Source of the DNA: Litoditis marina
Lineage: Eukaryota > Nematoda > Chromadorea > Rhabditida > Rhabditidae
Direction: 5' to 3'
Assembly: GCA_964036275.1 (NCBI GenBank)
Contig: OZ038433.1
Span: 53,337,902 to 53,401,901 of the forward strand
Length of the DNA stretch: 64,000 nucleotides
Notes under the pieces: model-generated
The model's database searches: none
What the model saw: only the letters and a program-made list of their open reading frames with translations
Told to the model about the DNA's origin: nothing
Program-made: the position numbers and the translations under genes
Shown here: positions 12,592 through 25,800 of the stretch, piece after piece
How the letters are laid out: each line of letters starts with the position of its first letter
Numbering within the stretch: the first letter of the stretch is position 1

Positions 12592-15440
12592 AGAACTCCT
12601 AGTGAACCTTCATACGATGTTTCGATTCCAATTTCGTTGAACATACATACTCACAGCCAAGTAAAGACGACATTCCGTGTGTTTCGTGTTTTTTTCTTTG
12701 TTTCTCGGTTTCATTCAACCAATTCACCACTTACAGGATAGACAAACCTGCAGAAATTACATAGGCAAACTGTGATGTATTTGATTGTGCTTTTTTTCTT
12801 CAAATGTTGTTATTGGCTGTGGTGTACTCCGTCAACAATAAATAGTAAATAAACTGTTGACTGAGTTGTTTGAATCGAACATGAAGTTTAGTGTTGGATC
12901 GAACCTGCGAGCAAAAGATTTGAAGCCGAGCGATATCCACTGTGCTATTGGAGCACATAACGGAGAAGCTTTGGAATCAAAGACTTATGTGCGTACACAG
13001 CGGGAAGTGAGATATACAGTACCCTCTCGCCTTTTGTTGGCAACAACTATACCGTGCTAACAGTATTTGCTCACTGACCGTAACAAACTCGACGCTGACC
13101 ACGTTTGAATTGGTCTAATTCAACTTCACAAATATTTCAAGGCTCAGATCAGTCACTTCGCAAATCGAAGAAACGGCTAAAATAATTACTACACACTCAA
13201 CCAGAAAACTTATATTTTCTGCTTTGAAAGGTTACAAGTTACGATTGTTAAGGGACGAACATCTGAACAGAATTCGAGAGATGATATTAAAACACACTCG
13301 AACAAAAACTTATAAAACTTTCAACAATTTCAAAACGGGAGTGCTAAAATTCAGCAGTGTAGCCATTGAAATTCACCTACTTAGTATATTCTATTTGGAC
13401 TAATTGGGCTAATTGACCGTCTTTTGCAATTTAGATGGTCAGATACGGCAAGTAGCGCTAATCTCCAATGAAAAATACTGTGTCAATGTGGGAGCAGAAT
13501 GTTATCTTGATGAGACACAACGAAAATAACAATAACTTATAGAACCCGAGAACCCAAACTTAAACTGAACTTTAGCTTCTTAAGCGAATCCTTGCATGTA
13601 AGTATACCAATCAGAAATCAATCAATGTTAGTTGATCATAACACAATCAGACTTATAAAAAAGTTGACAAATATAATGATTACAGAACTATTGCTTGTTC
13701 TTTTTTCTGTTCATTTTCTGACGAGTCGGTTTTTCTCTTTGTTCTCGCTATTGTGGCTGCAGAACATAGTTGTAAGCGGAAAGATGACTAGTTGTGGATA
13801 GATACTTGTAACATGTCTTCGCCACGGGAGATACTTCATATCCCAAGTATGTCCCGCGAACGGTCAGACGGTACGAGAGAGTGTGGCAGATCGAGAGACA
13901 CAGACCACATAGAAACGCCGTCTGCTCTCACAAAAACATACTGCCGGAAGAGAATAATACAAAATTAATTACAACTATTTATCATATTAGTTTTCAGAAT
14001 CAAGATTTTGACTATTTATCAACTGAAACATTTCAAACGCACCAGCTATTCATCATGCTTTCTTGCAAGTCTCGAGATGAATAAACATAACATATATGGT
14101 TCGAATCAATACGCTCGGGAATCATACAAAGTTTGTGAAAGAAATCTCGTCCTATTCCCGCCCTTTCAACTCTGCGCCCCTAGTTTCCCACCTATTTTCA
14201 TGCAAATTACTTGCGCAAGAACACTGCATTCAGTTGACCGTAACACTCCAACATCCACACACTGAACTGGTGAATAGAAACATAGTTATAAGTACACGTT
14301 GCAACTTTCGATCGAATATTTGGATTCTCTGAAAACAAGTTTCACATTTTTCACGTAAAAATGTTGATTCAAGTTTCGATTTATTTATTAACATGCAAGG
14401 ATGTGGTATACAAGAATAGAGGTAAAATATGAACAGTAGAATACCAAAACACTCAAACGCGGAAATAAGTGTCGGAAATCAACAAACATAGTTATGCTTT
14501 CTTTGGTTGGGCAGTAGGTCCCAGCTTCAACAAAGGAACGAAAAAGAAAGAAAACATCCGGCACAGGAATAATCGTTTTTCGAATGTATTCATTTGTGTG
14601 AACGCTTGTATGTGGGGCGTGATTATTTGTGGAGCAGTGTACTGTAGCAAAAATTATAAAACCAATAATATAGCTGCACACGTTTCATCAAAAATACAAT
14701 TTTACAGCTGTTCTAGAGCACAACATCAAAGAGTAATTTCGTCTCTTTAGCGCATGTTAACAAAGACGTTCCGCTGATTAGCTGTTAAGCGTAAAATCCT
14801 TATTGAGGGAACCCCAATTAATTCTCTTAGATCATCCTAAATTGTCGCTTTCTTCAAATACTGTGTTATCTATAACCACTTGATTGGCTAATTTGGTTTG
14901 TTCGCACCTTGTTCCGACCCTTTTCTCTACGCCGCTCTACCCCTCGGTTACATTTCAACCACCCTTCACGAAAGTGGGCGGAGTCTAGGGGTCAACTACA
15001 GTAAAAGAGTCTAACTAAATGTCAGTCAAATGTATCACTAGTTCTGTGGGACAAAAGCACAATCATTTTTCATCATTTCTTATAAACGTTGCTATGCCGC
15101 TCAAAATTTGTTTCACGCAAGTTTTCTCTCTATATCAGTCGGGTGTTGTTCATCAAATCTAAACTTACTCGTTAGGTCAAAATGATTTCATCCTCGTCAC
15201 GTCTTCCTGAAAACATAATACGTTTGCTTTTAGCTGAGTTGTAAGCAGTTTTGAACAGATTGACAAGAATAACTGAGTACACTCACTGTTTTCTTAATAC
15301 CACATTTGTATGCTTTTTCGTACACCGAATCTTTTCTATAAGTGTTTGCTATTTACCTTGAAGTATTTTTGTTTTTGAGATTACTTCTTCTGTTCCTCAA
15401 TTTAATATGTTTCAAATTTTAGTATTTTATTCTCCTTCCT
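12592..15440. other. Intergenic region with repeat fragments
   Basis: Holds the Argonaute 3' UTR, an inverted fragment of the tRNA-like SINE (about 12985-13045), a block near 13060-13150 that recurs at 34960-35045, and a repeat at 14365-14500 that recurs at 39785-39905. Short open frames here show no splice or family support. Confidence 0.55.
12837..12842 (+). terminator. Poly(A) signal AATAAA of the Argonaute gene
   Basis: Lies 246 nt after the TGA at 12589-12591. A second AATAAA follows within 15 nt. Confidence 0.5.
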
Positions 15441-15445
15441 TGCAG
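15441..15445 (+). promoter_or_regulatory. Probable trans-splice acceptor of the DSL ligand gene
   Basis: CCTTCCTTGCAG ends 4 nt before the ATG at 15450, and no upstream exon pairs with it. Confidence 0.6.
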
Positions 15446-15449
15446 GACT

Positions 15450-18400
15450 ATGCTATCTACTTTCTCGACCCTCACGTTAATCTCACTGGCCACAATGTTT
15501 TCGGAGGTAAGATTCTTTAGTTAGATTGCTTGAAGAAAACAACCGCGACTTATAGTCGTTGCCAACGAAAAGGCGGGAGGGTACTGTATATCTCACTTTC
15601 CGCTGTGTACGCACACATGTCTTCCATCCCAAATCTTGCCCATTATGTGCTTCAATAGCGCAGTGGTTAGCTCCCTGCTAGGAATATTTTGCTCGAGGGT
15701 TCGATTTTGGCGAGAGACAGGAAACTATAAATTTTTGAGACGTTTAAGATATATTGGGAAATAGTCAAATTCACGTAGCAAAAACACGCCATTTTCACTC
15801 CTTCATGATGACGTATTGAGCAATCGTTTCCTTAGTTTGAAACTCATGTAGTTTCCCTCGATATTCCAAGACGGTATTTTTTCCGGTTCCAAATCTGTCG
15901 TATATAGAAACGCAAAATCCTTCGGTTTATCGTAGTTATATCAAATCCACCTCGGTACACCCAAGTTTTCTGAACGTGGTGAACATAACATTCATTGAAT
16001 TCATAGTTCGGAAACGCTATTACAACTATGTATGCCGTAAATTGTTCCATCGCGCACGTTTTTAGAACAACTTTCACATGACTACAAACTTCAAACGCGT
16101 CATGCTGCTGTGTTACTATACTGCTAGTCACTTGCACCGTCACGTCACGTGAAACATCTCAAACACAGCAGAACTCAGAAACGTGCGATGACAAAGTGCA
16201 CGATGCCTTGAAAGAATGCTAACTTCACTTGACTATTCAAATTACATGTACATTCAAGGTGTCCTCTCTGATCAGTGTCGAATTGTTTGTGATTCCGCCG
16301 AACAATTTCCACGAGCCTCTTTTTCTGGAAACGAACGACGAAGAAATGGTGGTTCAGCCAAGGAAGAAAGTTGTACTTACACCCACAACATACACGGTGA
16401 GTCCCCCGTACTAATCCACAGAAATTGCTGTACATTGAATTTATTTTGTGAAAAAACTCTTTATTATTTTACTGATTTCAATTTCTCCTCATTTGCACAG
16501 GTTTTATGTTGTAATTTGTCGAGTCTTATTTTTTATGGTAGCACTCCTGAAGTCAATGAGCTCTTGGTAGTTGTTTGGAGAATAAATTATGATTCTGATA
16601 AACTTACTTGGTCTCATATTTAAACGTTTCAGGAAACGGTGACGCTGAACCAGATCACTCCTGAGAAAGATTTGAGTGCGCTTGATTTCCCTCATATTCT
16701 GCCGCTTTCTTTCGAATGGAAAAACGAAGATATTCTTTGGAGTCGTATTCACACTATCATACGGTACAGAGCCGTGTGCTACAGGTGAGAACTATTGCAA
16801 TGGGTACATAATATATTTACATTATTACATATTTATTCATTTACTTCGCTTCGTTACGAGGCGGTGATCATCATACATGTCACAGATCATTGTAGTCGCA
16901 GCTCCTTCTGAGTTGTCCTTGGTAATTTAGTGCAATTATTGTCCCTGTAGTTTCAAGGGTGTGGGTGTGCTAAATAAGTTTTTTTGTAAATTTATTTTCT
17001 CTGAAAACATGCCACGCCGTTTTTCGCAAGCGAATCGTAGATCTTCATTTTGAACTTGAGTTCTTTTTCACCTCACGTAAGCCCACTCGCTCACAATATT
17101 GATACAGACGAGGATCTAGTCGAAATATAGTTTCATATATACATTTTGTTTCGAAGTTTCTCATTGATTATACTACAGTAATAACGCTGTTGAATGTTTC
17201 AACATCATGTTTTTAAGAAACTTCTACGGTCCTCGTTGTGAACAACATTGTCGACCTACTCTCCGTTATTCCTGTGATTTCAATGGAAAAAGAGTGTGTA
17301 TGGATGGTTGGGCTGGCCAAAAGTGCGATCAAGGTATGTTTAAAGATAGATGTTTGGAACAGTTCAAACAATTAATCTCAAAAAGTATTGTCACCCTAAA
17401 AAAGTTCCCCGAAAAGACAACTTGTTAAAAGAAATAAATGTGAAGAAGGTTATCTTTTGTCATTTTTCGCTCATGTTCGTAAATAGCCCATTCGAACGGA
17501 TTGAGTGTTGAGTTCATTTTCCTTCTCTTGGATTTGAAGTTCCACTTCTTTCGAATGTTTCATGGTAACCATAAATGTTTGCAGCCGTTCCCCGCTGCCA
17601 AAGTTGCCTGAATGGAGCATCCTGCTTGGGTAAAACATTGATGGAGTTCAAGTGTATCTGTGCCCCGGGATATGAAGGAAAACACTGCCAACATAGAGTC
17701 AGGTTAGTAATATTTTAATATCTGTTCGAAAAGAGTGAAGAATCTCATTCCATATCCACGCTGAAATCCTGTGCTACATCGCTATGTTGTCAAATGTTTC
17801 ACGCAAAGTATATAGTTTTGTTGCGCATTCTTTGAATAATTGGGCTCATAAAAAGCACTTTGTATTTAAATTGGAATTTTCCCAAAGGGATTACAGACTG
17901 CCTTTCACTGTTTTGTACTGCATCTGTCTCCCAAACTCTCTCTCAGCTTTGTAGCACTTTCCTGAGTACGTATGCTAGAAGATCCCGGTCCCTTCCTCCC
18001 ATCCTGCGTCTCTCGCGTTACCTTACTATTTCTTATCTCTTACATCCCGGCGGGATGTAAGAGCAGAGAATTGGCGTATCTTGGAGGAGACGCAGGATTA
18101 GAAGAAAGGGCCGGAATCTTCTAGCATACGTACTCTGTTTATCATCGATTATGTCTGTTTTATAGATCCACCATCGCTCCCTCAACTGTTGCAAGTACTG
18201 TAGAAACTACTACAATCGAAGAAGAAACACTAGTGTGGGTGGTGGAGAAAAATTATTCACAAGGTCAGTATTCAAATGAGTTGATCTGACACTCTCAACC
18301 CATTGTTGTAATTATGCTATTTCGATATTAGGATATTATGTAAAATTTAAGCGCCATGCACTATGAGTTGTAATGTTTTGCCAGCAGTATATAGAAGGGA

Positions 18401-19431
18401 ATTTTTGAACATTCGTTACTCACTCTTCAGAATACATAGTAAATTGAAATCTAGCAGAATGACGTCATCAGTTTCCATAGCAACATTTCAGTGTTCTTCC
18501 TACTTGGCCTTACTGTATCCAGTTTCGCTCTCATTTTCATCATTCTCTCTGCTGTGTTTATCTACAGGTTGGTTTTCAAGTCACTTTTTATAATTCATTC
18601 ATTTAATATAATTTGAACAGTAAACTAGTTGAACTTGGGTATTAATTATGTAGGCAGTACAGAAAACATTGTTGTCCTTCCAGAAAGTCATATATAAAGC
18701 AGTAGTTTTGTTTCAAGTAATGAAACATTGATATCTTTGAGAAACTAGCGAAATGCATGTTGTTATAACAGTCAATAATGTACTTATTCCAGAAGAGTCG
18801 TTCGTTTGCCTACTGTACAGAATGTACGAAATCGTGGAAAGGAAGATCTGAACACCGTTTCGTCAAAGGTGAGATCACTCCACTTCTCCATTATTTCAGT
18901 TCCAATTTCATAAAATTCTAATCTGCAAAGGGAAAAGTCATTTCCACTCTATAAGGTGGTAATAACTGTGAACGGTTTATTAAAATTACAATTAGTTATG
19001 CCAAAGTAGTCATGAAAAACTAGTTGATTACACAATTTGAATGAATTATGTTATAATTTCTTGCGTGTTATAATTTTGGACAGGAAAATACTTTTATGGC
19101 TGAGTTCTGCTTATGTACTAATCGCGAAACATTCGAGCGAAGTTCACTTTGCATGACTCCCCATCACTTTTTACTCTTTTTCTCACGAGTTCTCCCGTCT
19201 TAAAAACTAAGTTAAGTTTTTAATTAGCTTGTAATCCAGGTTTGCGTGGCTGGCCTGCCCAAAACGTTGCCCCATTCCTTCTCCGAACAATATACCGGTC
19301 GATACTCAGCGGAACCGAGGAGACTGAGCATCAGCTCATGTCCCGCTGGGTATGATGAAATAAGTCATGTACCCATTCCAAGGAGTCCCAAGCCATTCAT
19401 TTATTTGTCCCAAGAAGCCTTACATGTTTAG
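15450..19431 (+). CDS. DSL-family Notch ligand (LAG-2/APX-1-like), 9 exons
   Basis: Single-pass membrane ligand, 340 aa. Exons: 15450-15506, 16259-16396, 16633-16784, 17218-17333, 17585-17702, 18166-18263, 18492-18567, 18793-18868, 19240-19431; phases all agree. Res 1-19 form a signal peptide (MLSTFSTLTLISLATM). Res 20-113 are the MNNL-like N-terminal region. The DSL domain is res 114-152, with six Cys at 114, 123, 127, 135, 143, 152 and the hallmarks NFYGPRC and GWAGQKC. One EGF repeat follows (res 159-189, six Cys), then a Thr/Ser-rich stalk. The TM segment is res 227-249, with a basic cytoplasmic tail to 340. C. elegans LAG-2 carries more than one EGF repeat; this one keeps a single repeat. 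It converges on the receptor gene, stops 387 bp apart. Ligand identity is secure; orthology to a named worm gene is not. Confidence 0.93.
15548..15725 (+). mobile_element. tRNA-derived SINE-like repeat, copy 1
   Basis: Contains an A-box-like TAGCGCAGTGGTTAGC and a B-box-like GGTTCGATTTT spaced as in a tRNA, preceded by a shared leader (GGCGGGAGGGTACTGTATA). Copy 2 is at 34664-34815 and an inverted leader fragment is near 12985-13045. It cannot fold as a normal tRNA, so I call it a SINE and not a tRNA gene. Confidence 0.65.
16118..16254 (+). mobile_element. Family C inverted-repeat element, copy 1 (ligand intron 1)
   Basis: About 140 bp, starting ATACTGYTAGT..CAGTCACGTGAAAC-like and ending ACTATTC..TTACNTSTA. 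Five copies are seen: here, 27762-27900, 39096-39236, 50215-50352 and 53648-53785 (reversed). This copy ends within a few bases of the splice acceptor of ligand exon 2 (16259). Confidence 0.65.
16846..16905 (+). repeat. Dispersed repeat family D, copy 2
   Basis: Core CTTCGCTTCGTTACGAGGCG followed by GTGATCATCATACATGTCAC, in ligand intron 3. It shares this core with copies near 9420, 59500 and 59940. Confidence 0.6.
17966..18138. mobile_element. Foldback (hairpin) element family A, copy 1
   Basis: Near-complete inverted repeat. The ends AGTACGTATGCTAGAAGAT and ATCTTCTAGCATACGTACT mirror each other, inner arms repeat CATCCTGCGTCTC / GAGACGCAGGAT, and the centre is the palindrome CTTACATCCCGGCGGGATGTAAG (each half stated separately: CTTACATCCCG, CGGGATGTAAG). 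It lies in ligand intron 5. Related copies: 32664-32765 (one-sided) and 47968-48136, plus a degenerate one near 45730-45865. Confidence 0.85.
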
Positions 19432-19818
19432 TGGTGTGTAATTTTTTACCTCAATGATCTCTGTTTTTGGTACTAAACTTTTTCAAGTAAGAATTGAATG
19501 AGTCACTTGGAACGTAAAAAAACATAAAGTTTTGCAGGTATCATTCGCTTTTTACTAATGTAATTTTAAAGTTTCACGTGGTATGACTTTGATTTGATTT
19601 ACCGATTTTATGTGTCCGAAAATAAGTTTGGAAGCCGGTTTTATTTACACTGCTTTGTACTATCTAGTCAAATTATGTACTCATTTTGTCTATTTACAGT
19701 TTTAAAAGTTGTATTTGTATTATAATTCTATCATAAAACATAATTTCATCTGTTTTGTTCATTTCAACATGATAATTATGATATATTTATTAGATACTCT
19801 CTAAAGAATGGTACAAGG
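19432..19818. other. Convergent 3' intergenic gap between ligand and receptor
   Basis: Only 387 bp separate the two stop codons, so the 3' UTRs of ligand and receptor are probably close or overlapping. A minus-strand AATAAA (19786-19791) suits the receptor. I see no canonical hexamer close to the ligand stop. Confidence 0.7.
19786..19791 (-). terminator. Poly(A) signal AATAAA of the receptor gene
   Basis: On the minus strand the hexamer lies 28 nt past the receptor stop. Confidence 0.5.
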
Positions 19819-22800
19819 TCAGACTTGAGCAGAAAACAAAACATTCGAGTGATTTTGGTGGAAATATTGGGATGAGTTCATCTGAGGGCATCCTTGTGGG
19901 GTGAAATACATCAGACTAGCCGGAGAGGTCGGGAAGTTCTGGAAAACCAATATGTTCACATCAGCTATTTTAATCATCCTTGTAGTTGTAACAAGAAAAC
20001 TTTAAGAATTCGACGAGAAACAATAAGATCAAACTACAAACACAACAAGGTTGGGAAATTCTAGAAAATTTATAGATATTCATATGGGGTAAACTGCTAA
20101 AATTAGCCCAAAGCTTCGAACTAAGACTTTATCACGTAGACACGTTAGTAAAAGCTTTTGCTAATACCATGTTATATAAGTTGGTTTGAGAATGTGTTTT
20201 CTACTTGTATCAAAAATGATCTCAATCAACCAAAACAAACTGACCATAGGTGTGCACATTCCATGTGAGCTGGTTGCAACCAAAGAAGGAATTAGGGTGG
20301 AATCAGCCAAATTTGGCGAAGTCAACGAAGAATGCGGCTGAAAATACATAAACTTCTATTTTTATTATAAACACACATTGTTAGTGAATTGTTTTCTAAT
20401 ATAACGTAGAAAATTACAGAAACTGGTCATAACAATGACTTAAGCACTTGAGTGCAACACCGGCCATATAGGTATGGTTGAAATCTATTGATTAATTTTC
20501 CTCAGCCCTCAGCGGAAAACTCATAGGAAAAATCTCCCGGTTAAGGCTGCGGTCATACTTTTTACGTCGGCGTATTACGCCTGCGTTTTCGGTGAACAAA
20601 ACATGGCTAACGATTTACGCCGGCGTAATACGCTAACTAAATCAATACGCATAACATGCATTGGTTTAGGTCGACGTAAAACGCTGGCGTAAAAAGTATG
20701 GCCCGGGCCTAAGTCTACTCCCCCCCCCCCCTCCGCGAAAAATTCAGTTTTGAAGAGTTGGTAGTTCGTTTTCTCACCGTGGTTCTCTCGCAGTTTCCAG
20801 TAGAGTTTGGTGACAGTTGTACATGACACGAGTTTTCGGAAGATCCAAGAGAAGCGCGTGTTTCCACTGTTGAAACATCACGGGGAGACCTTTTTTCTCC
20901 GGAAAGACGCTGAATAATGTTCGTTCAGTTCAGTGTTTCACATACATTATAAAGTAGTTTTATGATTCTACAACTATTATAATTTGAGATGTATTCGATC
21001 ACTGTACGCTACGCTAACAGTAATGTACATGTAATGCATACTCATAATAAACTATTTCTATCAGAACCTAATCTCTTTGAAAACTAAACCATACCTAGAG
21101 GGAAGTCCAAGAGTTACAAACAGAAGTTTGTGTAATAATGATATCGATGATAGAAATAGCAATAATTAGTGGAAAGCCACTAAAATAGAAACACGAAAAC
21201 GCTTTTAGAGAGACTTTATTAATATAAAAATAGAGTATGCGCGATTTACTTTACAAAAGAGAGAAGAGAAAACTAAACAGAGAGAACAACAACTGAAAAT
21301 AAACCAGCCAGCCCGAATATGATGATATTAAAGGACTGCGATGGGCGCGGCGAGACCCATATTTGTAAACGCAGTACAACGTAATGGTGGAAATAATAAC
21401 AGACATAGTATCACAATACGTAACATCCCGGGGGTCGGGAGAAGCGTCGACCCGACGCTGCTAGACAAGACATAATAGGAAAACATGGGTCGATGAAAGA
21501 GCACATGACTATCAACAATATCTCTGCCTGTTACAATAGGCCATTCTTCTCGGATGGTATTCTTGCACGGGATTCTCATACTGGACAACTCTTGCTGACT
21601 GGGATCTGAAGGCGATCCCAGTGTTAGGATCTTCTTTCTTCAGGTCTTCTTTCTTCCGGTCTTCTCTCAACTCTCGGACAATTCTAGACGCGAAACTTTC
21701 TTTCTTCGGATCTTCTTTCACCACGAACGAACTTCGCACATACCCTCCAGGAGGACCAGGTTTCGGAACTTCTCCAGCATTGCAATTCTGAGCAATGTGT
21801 CCAAGGCCATTGCACTTGAAACACCTTCTCTCATCCCTCTGTGCTGATCTTACATCATCACTTGCTTTGAAAGGCGTACCAACTATCTTGTCGGTAGACG
21901 TGTCATTGCGGTAGAACCTTTTGTCAGGCAATGACCTGCGATTCCTATCCATACGTAATGCGAGTCGCTTTACTTCCTCATATGCTTGACTCTCTTCTGA
22001 ATCCTCCAATGCATTCACCAAATGTACCGCTTCCTGCCAGTGTCGCAATTGCTGGTACAGTATATCAGCTCGTGTCATTGAAAGAGCCTCCTCTGACAGC
22101 TGCGGGTAAGCCTTTCCAGTTAGCAATTCCAGTCTCACACAGAATTTTGCCACAGACTCATCCCTTAACTTGTACAGGCTTCTCACACTTGATATTGCCT
22201 TCACCGTCTCAATCCTTCCTGCTTCGTTCATTCTCAACTTCATGGCCCACACTAACCGATCAAACGATCCTTCTCGATCTTCCCTTCTGAGAATCTTGAA
22301 ATGATCTTTTGCCGATCCAGTCAGTTTCTCCACTAACATATCTCTCAGGTGATCGTCTCTCCACACTTCCTTAGGATACCTGATCAGAAAAGATTTCACA
22401 TATGCTGACCATGGCTGAGAGCCATCCCCACTGAAATTACCAATGGGCGGTGCAGCTTGTGACCTCATGAACTCATACATCATTGACTTTTCTGAATCGC
22501 TCTCGCGTGTCTGCAAAAGATCACGCCCCAGAGATTGATCAGCTTGTCCCATATGTGTTGTGCCATGATTACTCCTCTGATCGCCGAACCAATGAAAATC
22601 CTGTGGTGACACATTGTATCCACCACAATTATCTCCTTCTCTCACTTGATTGTCCTTCCAAGTGTTCACCTTATCCCTGCTTTCTCGCACAACGGACCCA
22701 GTCATCAATACTGACCCCACTGTACTTCCGCTGTTAGACCTCACATAGCCATCTATCGATCTTCCTTGCTTCACTCTATTGAATCGCTCAATAAGCTTAT

Positions 22801-25800
22801 CAAAATCTTCATCCTTCACACTTGACTTCTTGTTCTCCCCATTTGTCACATCAACAACCGAGTTCCTTTCGATGCTTTCCAATTGCTTCTTCTCAAGCTC
22901 TTCACATCTCATAACTCTGTTGACACACTTCTCAGCAACCACACTTTGATCACAGTCCAAAGTAGTACACACACTATTCAACACAGCTTCCTTGACACTC
23001 ACTGTATCAACCACATCAGCTTCACTACATCCCAATACTTGGCAAATCTCTTGCACAATTGATCCACTATCAGTTGCCAAAGTCACCAGTTCCTTGACAT
23101 CTGCTGCTGTTCCGATGTTTGCACGTTTCAAAGTGTCCTGGAATTCATCATCCAACACACTTGTCTCGTTCCGCTTGACTCCGACCACCACTTTAACCAA
23201 CTTCTCCAAAGCCTCTGCTTCCTTGCGAATATCCATCATTGCATCCTCCCTCTGTGTTCCCAATCTTGTATGCTTGCTTATCTCCTTCTCAGCATAAATC
23301 ACCAATCGCGTCACTGATTTCAATATCACTGCTTCCATTCCCGATGGTTGAACCTCAGTCGCATGTACACTGTCTGCCTCTCTGGGCTCCCTAGGTGCAC
23401 CTCTTTCGACTGTTCCACTTCTTCCTGACAATCTTGACACACTGTTCCCACTCTCCATCGCAGTGTGTAAATCGTTCTCGTTTCCTTGTCCTTGTTCACT
23501 CATGCTTGTGTTGTTGCTCACTGTACCCATTGATTTCCAATACCAAATTGAAAAATTGGGCAGCGATTTCACCGTACTCCACCAAAGAAAGGTCTGAAAA
23601 TGAAAAATCGGACAGCAATTCCCCTTGGAAAAATGCTATTTTATACCGAGAATTCACTCAGATGCCACTTCGGCGGGGTCGGTGACGATACCTACGGTCG
23701 CTTACTGACCTGAATATCTCACAACAAACAACAAAATATAAACTGATTCCCGCTTGACAGGTCACAGTGTTACTGAGTCTCGCTTGACCAGACGCAGCCA
23801 ATACAATACCGACCTCTTCGTACAAGAGTTATACCGGCTAATAGAATGTCACTCTCTTCGTGCAAGAGATATAGGCGACAAACTATCAATAAACAGGACA
23901 AGAAAATTTGAAAAATGCACAAATATAATTAATTAATGGGCCTTTTCCTCAAAAAGAATTTCGCGCACTAGCTATCTATCGATCGAGCGGTTCGGCCCCC
24001 AAGTTACAAACAGAAGTTTGTGTAATAATGATATCGATGATAGAAATAGCAATAATTAGTGGAAAGCCACTAAAATAGAAACACGAAAACGCTTTTAGAG
24101 AGACTTTATTAATATAAAAATAGAGTATGCGCGATTTACTTTACAAAAGAGAGAAGAGAAAACTAAACAGAGAGAACAACAACTGAAAATAAACCAGCCA
24201 GCCCGAATATGATGATATTAAAGGACTGCGATGGGCGCGGCGAGACCCATATTTGTAAACGCAGTACAACGTAATGGTGGAAATAATAACAGACATAGTA
24301 TCACAATACGTAACACAAGTAAGTCACAAAAATATGATCCAGAAACTTGAAAATCATACTTCCATTTATCGATTCTATTTCTCTCTCTGTGATTTATTTA
24401 CAACAAACCTTTACTTTTGCGAGTGTTCTCCCGATGAAGTTTGGAACTTGTGCCTTTCTGCGTTTGTGTGTTTCAAGCAACTTTGAAATGTCGGGAAATC
24501 GTTTTTGAGCTGCCACATCCCTCGGTAATTGATCCTAGAAGGAATCAACGATTACTACACAGTTTTTAGTGGGACATCGCCGGTTGCTATAGCCGAGGTT
24601 ATGAATAATTTTTCAGAGATATTTACTCCTATCATCAAAAATGAGCAATCTACAAAACGAGATAGCATGGAGGTCAAAGAGACGCATACAGTCTCAAACA
24701 GCATGCGTCTCTCGATTTTCATGCAAAACTACTTCAAATACTACTGTCAAATCATTGTGCGAAATGACCTACCAAATGATCAGAAATGTGACAATTCGCT
24801 CCAAGATCGAGAAGAGTTTGGACTGCTTTCACATGACCACAGTACGTTGCTTGCCACAATGGAGTGCAGCCCTGAAAAGTTAACATTGTGAATAAGGTTT
24901 CGTAAAGGTTTCACACTGACTATAGAATACGAAAGACCATTCACTCATTCTCACTGTCATTAGTTGATATGTATCCCACCTGTATAGTCTCGTAAACGTT
25001 TAACAAAGACTGCAAGACACTGACTTATTTAGTTAACTAACAAATGCCAATCTATTCCTGCACGTCGTTGAGTCTTCCATCACTATTTGATGTGTATGTT
25101 ACCTGTCTATCTTCTGCATCTAAATTCACACCGGGAATTGAGGAAATGTATTTGATCATCTCGACATTATTGAACTTCGCCGCGTAATGAAGAACTGTCA
25201 TGCCTTGGTGATGGTTGGATGACTGAAAACACTTGAATACATTATTACAAATTCACAATGTAAATGCTCAGGATGGTTCAAAAAGTGATACAGCATTTTG
25301 TCACTAACTTTCGTTTGTCATAAATCTAGATGAGCATTAAACTGTTTGTTCTATCAATTGTTACATTAATGCTGTGCAGACATCTGCTGTACTGTGTATT
25401 CCAAGTTCTGGCGAATATAAACTCTACTCGAAACATTGAACTGACTTTATCTCCATTATCGGCCGGATTAGCTCCATATTGAACGAGAAGTTTCGCCAGA
25501 GGCAGAGACAAGAAATATGGATATTCGGCACATAACATGAGGGCTGTTCGGTCTTCCCTATCCACACAATCGATTGATTTTCGACCATCCACTTCCTAAA
25601 AGAAAAGATATAGAAACTGTCTGCGTCTCTCTCTTTGATATATTTTCTCCGTGCTCTCAGGTTTTCCCCTTTGACATAAATTTGATTCCAATAAGCAGCA
25701 GGTCAACAACTGATATTGGTTTTCAGCGAGTTTCTCTCGTAAGAAGAATGAATCTTTTTTTTTATAAAGTTTATCACCGACAATTTTACCATACTATGAA

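Larger units (their letters stand above)
21112..24315 (-). mobile_element. Gag-only LTR retrotransposon, inserted in a receptor intron
   Basis: Two 314-bp direct LTRs bracket a 2.6 kb interior on the minus strand, the same orientation as the host gene. The 4-bp CAAG at 21108-21111 and 24316-24319 fits a target-site duplication. The interior has a primer-binding-site-like TGGGGGCCGAACC directly next to the 5' LTR and one long gag frame. There is no room or sign of protease, reverse transcriptase or integrase, so the copy is non-autonomous and would need a helper. The two LTRs read identical over their length, which implies a recent insertion. Confidence 0.92.

Noticed and set aside
15655..15712. 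tRNA gene
   Set aside because: A- and B-box-like sequences are present but the arms do not pair as a tRNA and the unit recurs with a shared leader, so it is a SINE.
21931..22290. Plus-strand open frames opposite gag (also 22992-23297)
   Set aside because: Shadow frames of the long minus-strand gag frame, which has the zinc knuckle and element context.
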